NCBI RefSeq assembly: GCF_949628265.1
Contig: NC_088787.1
Span: 14,126,501 to 14,190,500, forward strand
Length of the DNA: 64,000 nt
Direction: 5' to 3'
DNA from: Cloeon dipterum
Lineage: Eukaryota > Arthropoda > Insecta > Ephemeroptera > Baetidae
Position 1 is the stretch's first letter, and each line of letters starts with the position of its first letter. This document shows positions 61,942 through 64,000 of the stretch, one piece after another. The notes beneath the pieces are model-generated. The model was not told the origin of the DNA. It worked only from the letters and a program-made list of their open reading frames with translations, and searched no databases. The position numbers and the translations under genes were made by a program.

Positions 61942-64000
61942 CTGCAAATAACTACGCAAAGACACGAAAGTGATTGGCGAGGCAGTGAACAAGCCTCTGC
62001 CAAAATTAGAGTCTGCCTGCTGCACCCGCAACCGCAAAGCAAATTGCCGCGTACTTCGTTACGTATGAACGATACGACCACCTGAGCCATGGACGCAATA
62101 ACGTCGAGAACGAAATTGCGAAGCGACGCACGGTTCTAACGAGCCTTCAGTTAAAGGGATTGGCCTTGAGTACAGTGGGAACCACGAAACTGAAGTTGTT
62201 GTAATAAGAGAGGAAGGCTGTGATTTTATATTAATTTATTTACTATCTATGATTTCCACTGATGCAATTACTGCATATTTTTCCCAGCCGTATAGAAAGC
62301 GGTAAACTATTTGTAACCACATGACAACTTTGTGGTTTCAACTGTCGAAAAAAATTCAGGCTGAACAGTACCCTGCTGTTTCAGAAATATTTTGCTATCG
62401 TGTGATAAGTCTGAAGTGCCCACCCAACTGTTGTGAATATTAGCAGCTTACAGCCAGAAAATACCGCCGTGTTAGGACTTTTACGTTATGTATATTCGGG
62501 AATAAATAATGCTACGAAAATTACAAGCTGATATGATAATGCCGACACGCAGGACAACATTATTATTCTTTGGGGATCTGTTGAAGGTGATAACCGATAT
62601 ATTTATTGCTCCTTCTCAGGGTCATTGATTTGGAAAGCTTTAGTTTTATTAATGTTTATTGTTCATGATTCCAAATATTACAGTCAAAGAAGTGTGTGCA
62701 AATTTTATGATGCAGAGGGCCTCCAATAATAATTGCTAATTACTATTTAGCAAAAATTAGATATACAAAAACAGAGCATGCCGTAACAATTCTTCAAATT
62801 GTTTGACGGTCAACCGGAGGCCAGAGCAATCTTAGCAGCTTAAAAAGGAATTATTTCTCAAATTATTATTTCAGGGTGCTGCAGCTCCAAGTCTTTTTTT
62901 CTCGGAAGTCAAAACAACGCAATATTGAACAAGACTGGTATTCTAAATTTAGTTTCGTGTAGAGAAACTGCAACGCCAGTCGGGGCTACAAAGTAAAAAT
63001 TGCCTTGGGAGACGCACTGGAGGGAGGCAATTCGGGAGAACGCAAAATGACGCGAGTCTGGTGCTGCAGCCTAATGTAACTTTGGCGAACACAAAAAGGA
63101 TGTTGGCTGCGAGCGAAATCAATAGCGCGCGGTGGCAAGTGATACCGACTGGTTCACCATTGATCTTAAAGTCACCTTGCTGGCCTAAATCGCTCTCTGC
63201 TTTCCGCGACTTAATCGAGCGGCTAGACGCTACACTACACACGCCGTCCGCTAATAAAAGTGCTCTTTCATTTTAAAAATACACCTTGAGGCTGGGAATC
63301 CATAATTTTGGGTGTATCTGTGTCAAATTAAAAAGAGGGAAAAACACACTAGCCCCAATTAAAAGTTTTATTCAAATCGCTTTCATATAATCTCAAGGTT
63401 CAGCTCACTTTTTACAACAACAGTTAAGGTAGAGAATTGCACGATTTAAGTATGAAATTTTATGTCCCAAGTTCAAGTTATTTTGAAATTGAAAGCACAG
63501 GCTGAGGTACTAAAAGGTTTAAAGTAACGTTGCACAGAATATTTGTGAAAAAAATCCTTTTTAACTTTACCTGAAACACTATCTAAAGCAAAAAGCCTCA
63601 AAGATTTCCCAGGTTGGCCGAAATCAAGCCAAAAAACAGGTATTTTTTTTTTTTCAAGAAAAAGGGCAAAATCTGATATTTAACTGTTCCTCGGTTCTGA
63701 TTTCACTATATTGTAGAGACAAACTGTAGCTCAATTTTACAAAAAATAAACCCAATGAACTACTTGCTAGGGTCAACATTGCAAAATTTTCGTAATAATT
63801 GTTGGTCAGTTAAGCTCTACTTTAATTGTATCTAGGGTTTAATAAAACGCGCCTCAGTAAGTAGCCTGTATTTCATTTCCCCGCGATGAAACTTAAACAA
63901 GAACCAGAGAAATTAAATAAAATCTGAGCGTTAAATTTGGGTAACATTCTAGAACTTTCTGGTCTTGCTACCGAGATTGATTTTTAAGGCTGCATATATA

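Noticed and set aside
61654-62085. 143-codon plus-strand frame
   Set aside because: No domain; the exon-like signals in this interval are on the minus strand.
1-64000. tRNA, rRNA and CRISPR features
   Set aside because: No B-box-like sequence within a cloverleaf context, no conserved rRNA stretch and no regularly spaced short direct repeats were seen by eye; a tRNAscan or Infernal run would settle the RNA genes.

Overview
This is a eukaryotic window, most likely from an insect. The genes are intron-rich, with short introns, GT-AG junctions and AATAAA signals. The gene set is animal (neuronal synaptobrevin, VAMP7, endosulfine, p62, Hikeshi, PRODH). The protein details (neuronal synaptobrevin with a Pro/Ala-rich luminal tail, insect-style c-type lysozyme, slgA-like PRODH) fit arthropods best. 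The species cannot be fixed from the sequence. There are no bacterial-style operons, CRISPR arrays, rRNA genes or recognisable tRNA genes.

The window has two halves. From 1 to about 24.6 kb I find no convincing coding exon. This part holds a long TA microsatellite, a fold-back element with Penelope-like traits (14739-15141), a small TA-flanked MITE-like element (16774-17024) and an exact abutting tandem duplication (19270-20780). A possible minus-strand first exon ends in a good splice donor at 24635, so the gene-poor half may be a large first intron of a gene whose body lies beyond position 1.

From about 25.7 kb on, the window is gene-dense. In order: neuronal synaptobrevin (+, 25763-29470); a WBP1/VOPP1-like membrane protein (+, 32197-33703); a c-type lysozyme (+, 36709-37358); VAMP7 (-, 38003-39030); the nucleolar GTPase GNL2/NOG2 (-, 40045-42260); Hikeshi (-, 43541-44199); a p62/SQSTM1-like PB1-ZZ-UBA protein (+, 46549-48867, with a hAT-type element in an intron); proteasome alpha subunit PSMA4 (-, 49321-50645); an RBM7-like RNA-binding protein (+, 51097-51678); endosulfine (-, 52909-53858); and proline dehydrogenase (-, 56279-59323, N-terminal exons not located). 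The last 4.7 kb hold only weak candidate exons and promoter-like sites.

Most genes are unrelated housekeeping or neuronal genes. Two R-SNAREs (synaptobrevin and VAMP7) lie 8.5 kb apart. p62 and PSMA4 both serve protein degradation and meet tail-to-tail, with poly(A) signals about 35 bp apart. PSMA4 and the RBM7-like gene are head-to-head within about 450 bp. Three genes have the first intron inside or directly after the start codon (AT|G in synaptobrevin and GNL2, ATG| in PSMA4). The most notable findings are two alternative synaptobrevin C-termini, the fold-back element with a 13-bp target-site duplication, and a possible extra zinc-ribbon in the p62-like protein. I did not find a wholly new biological system.
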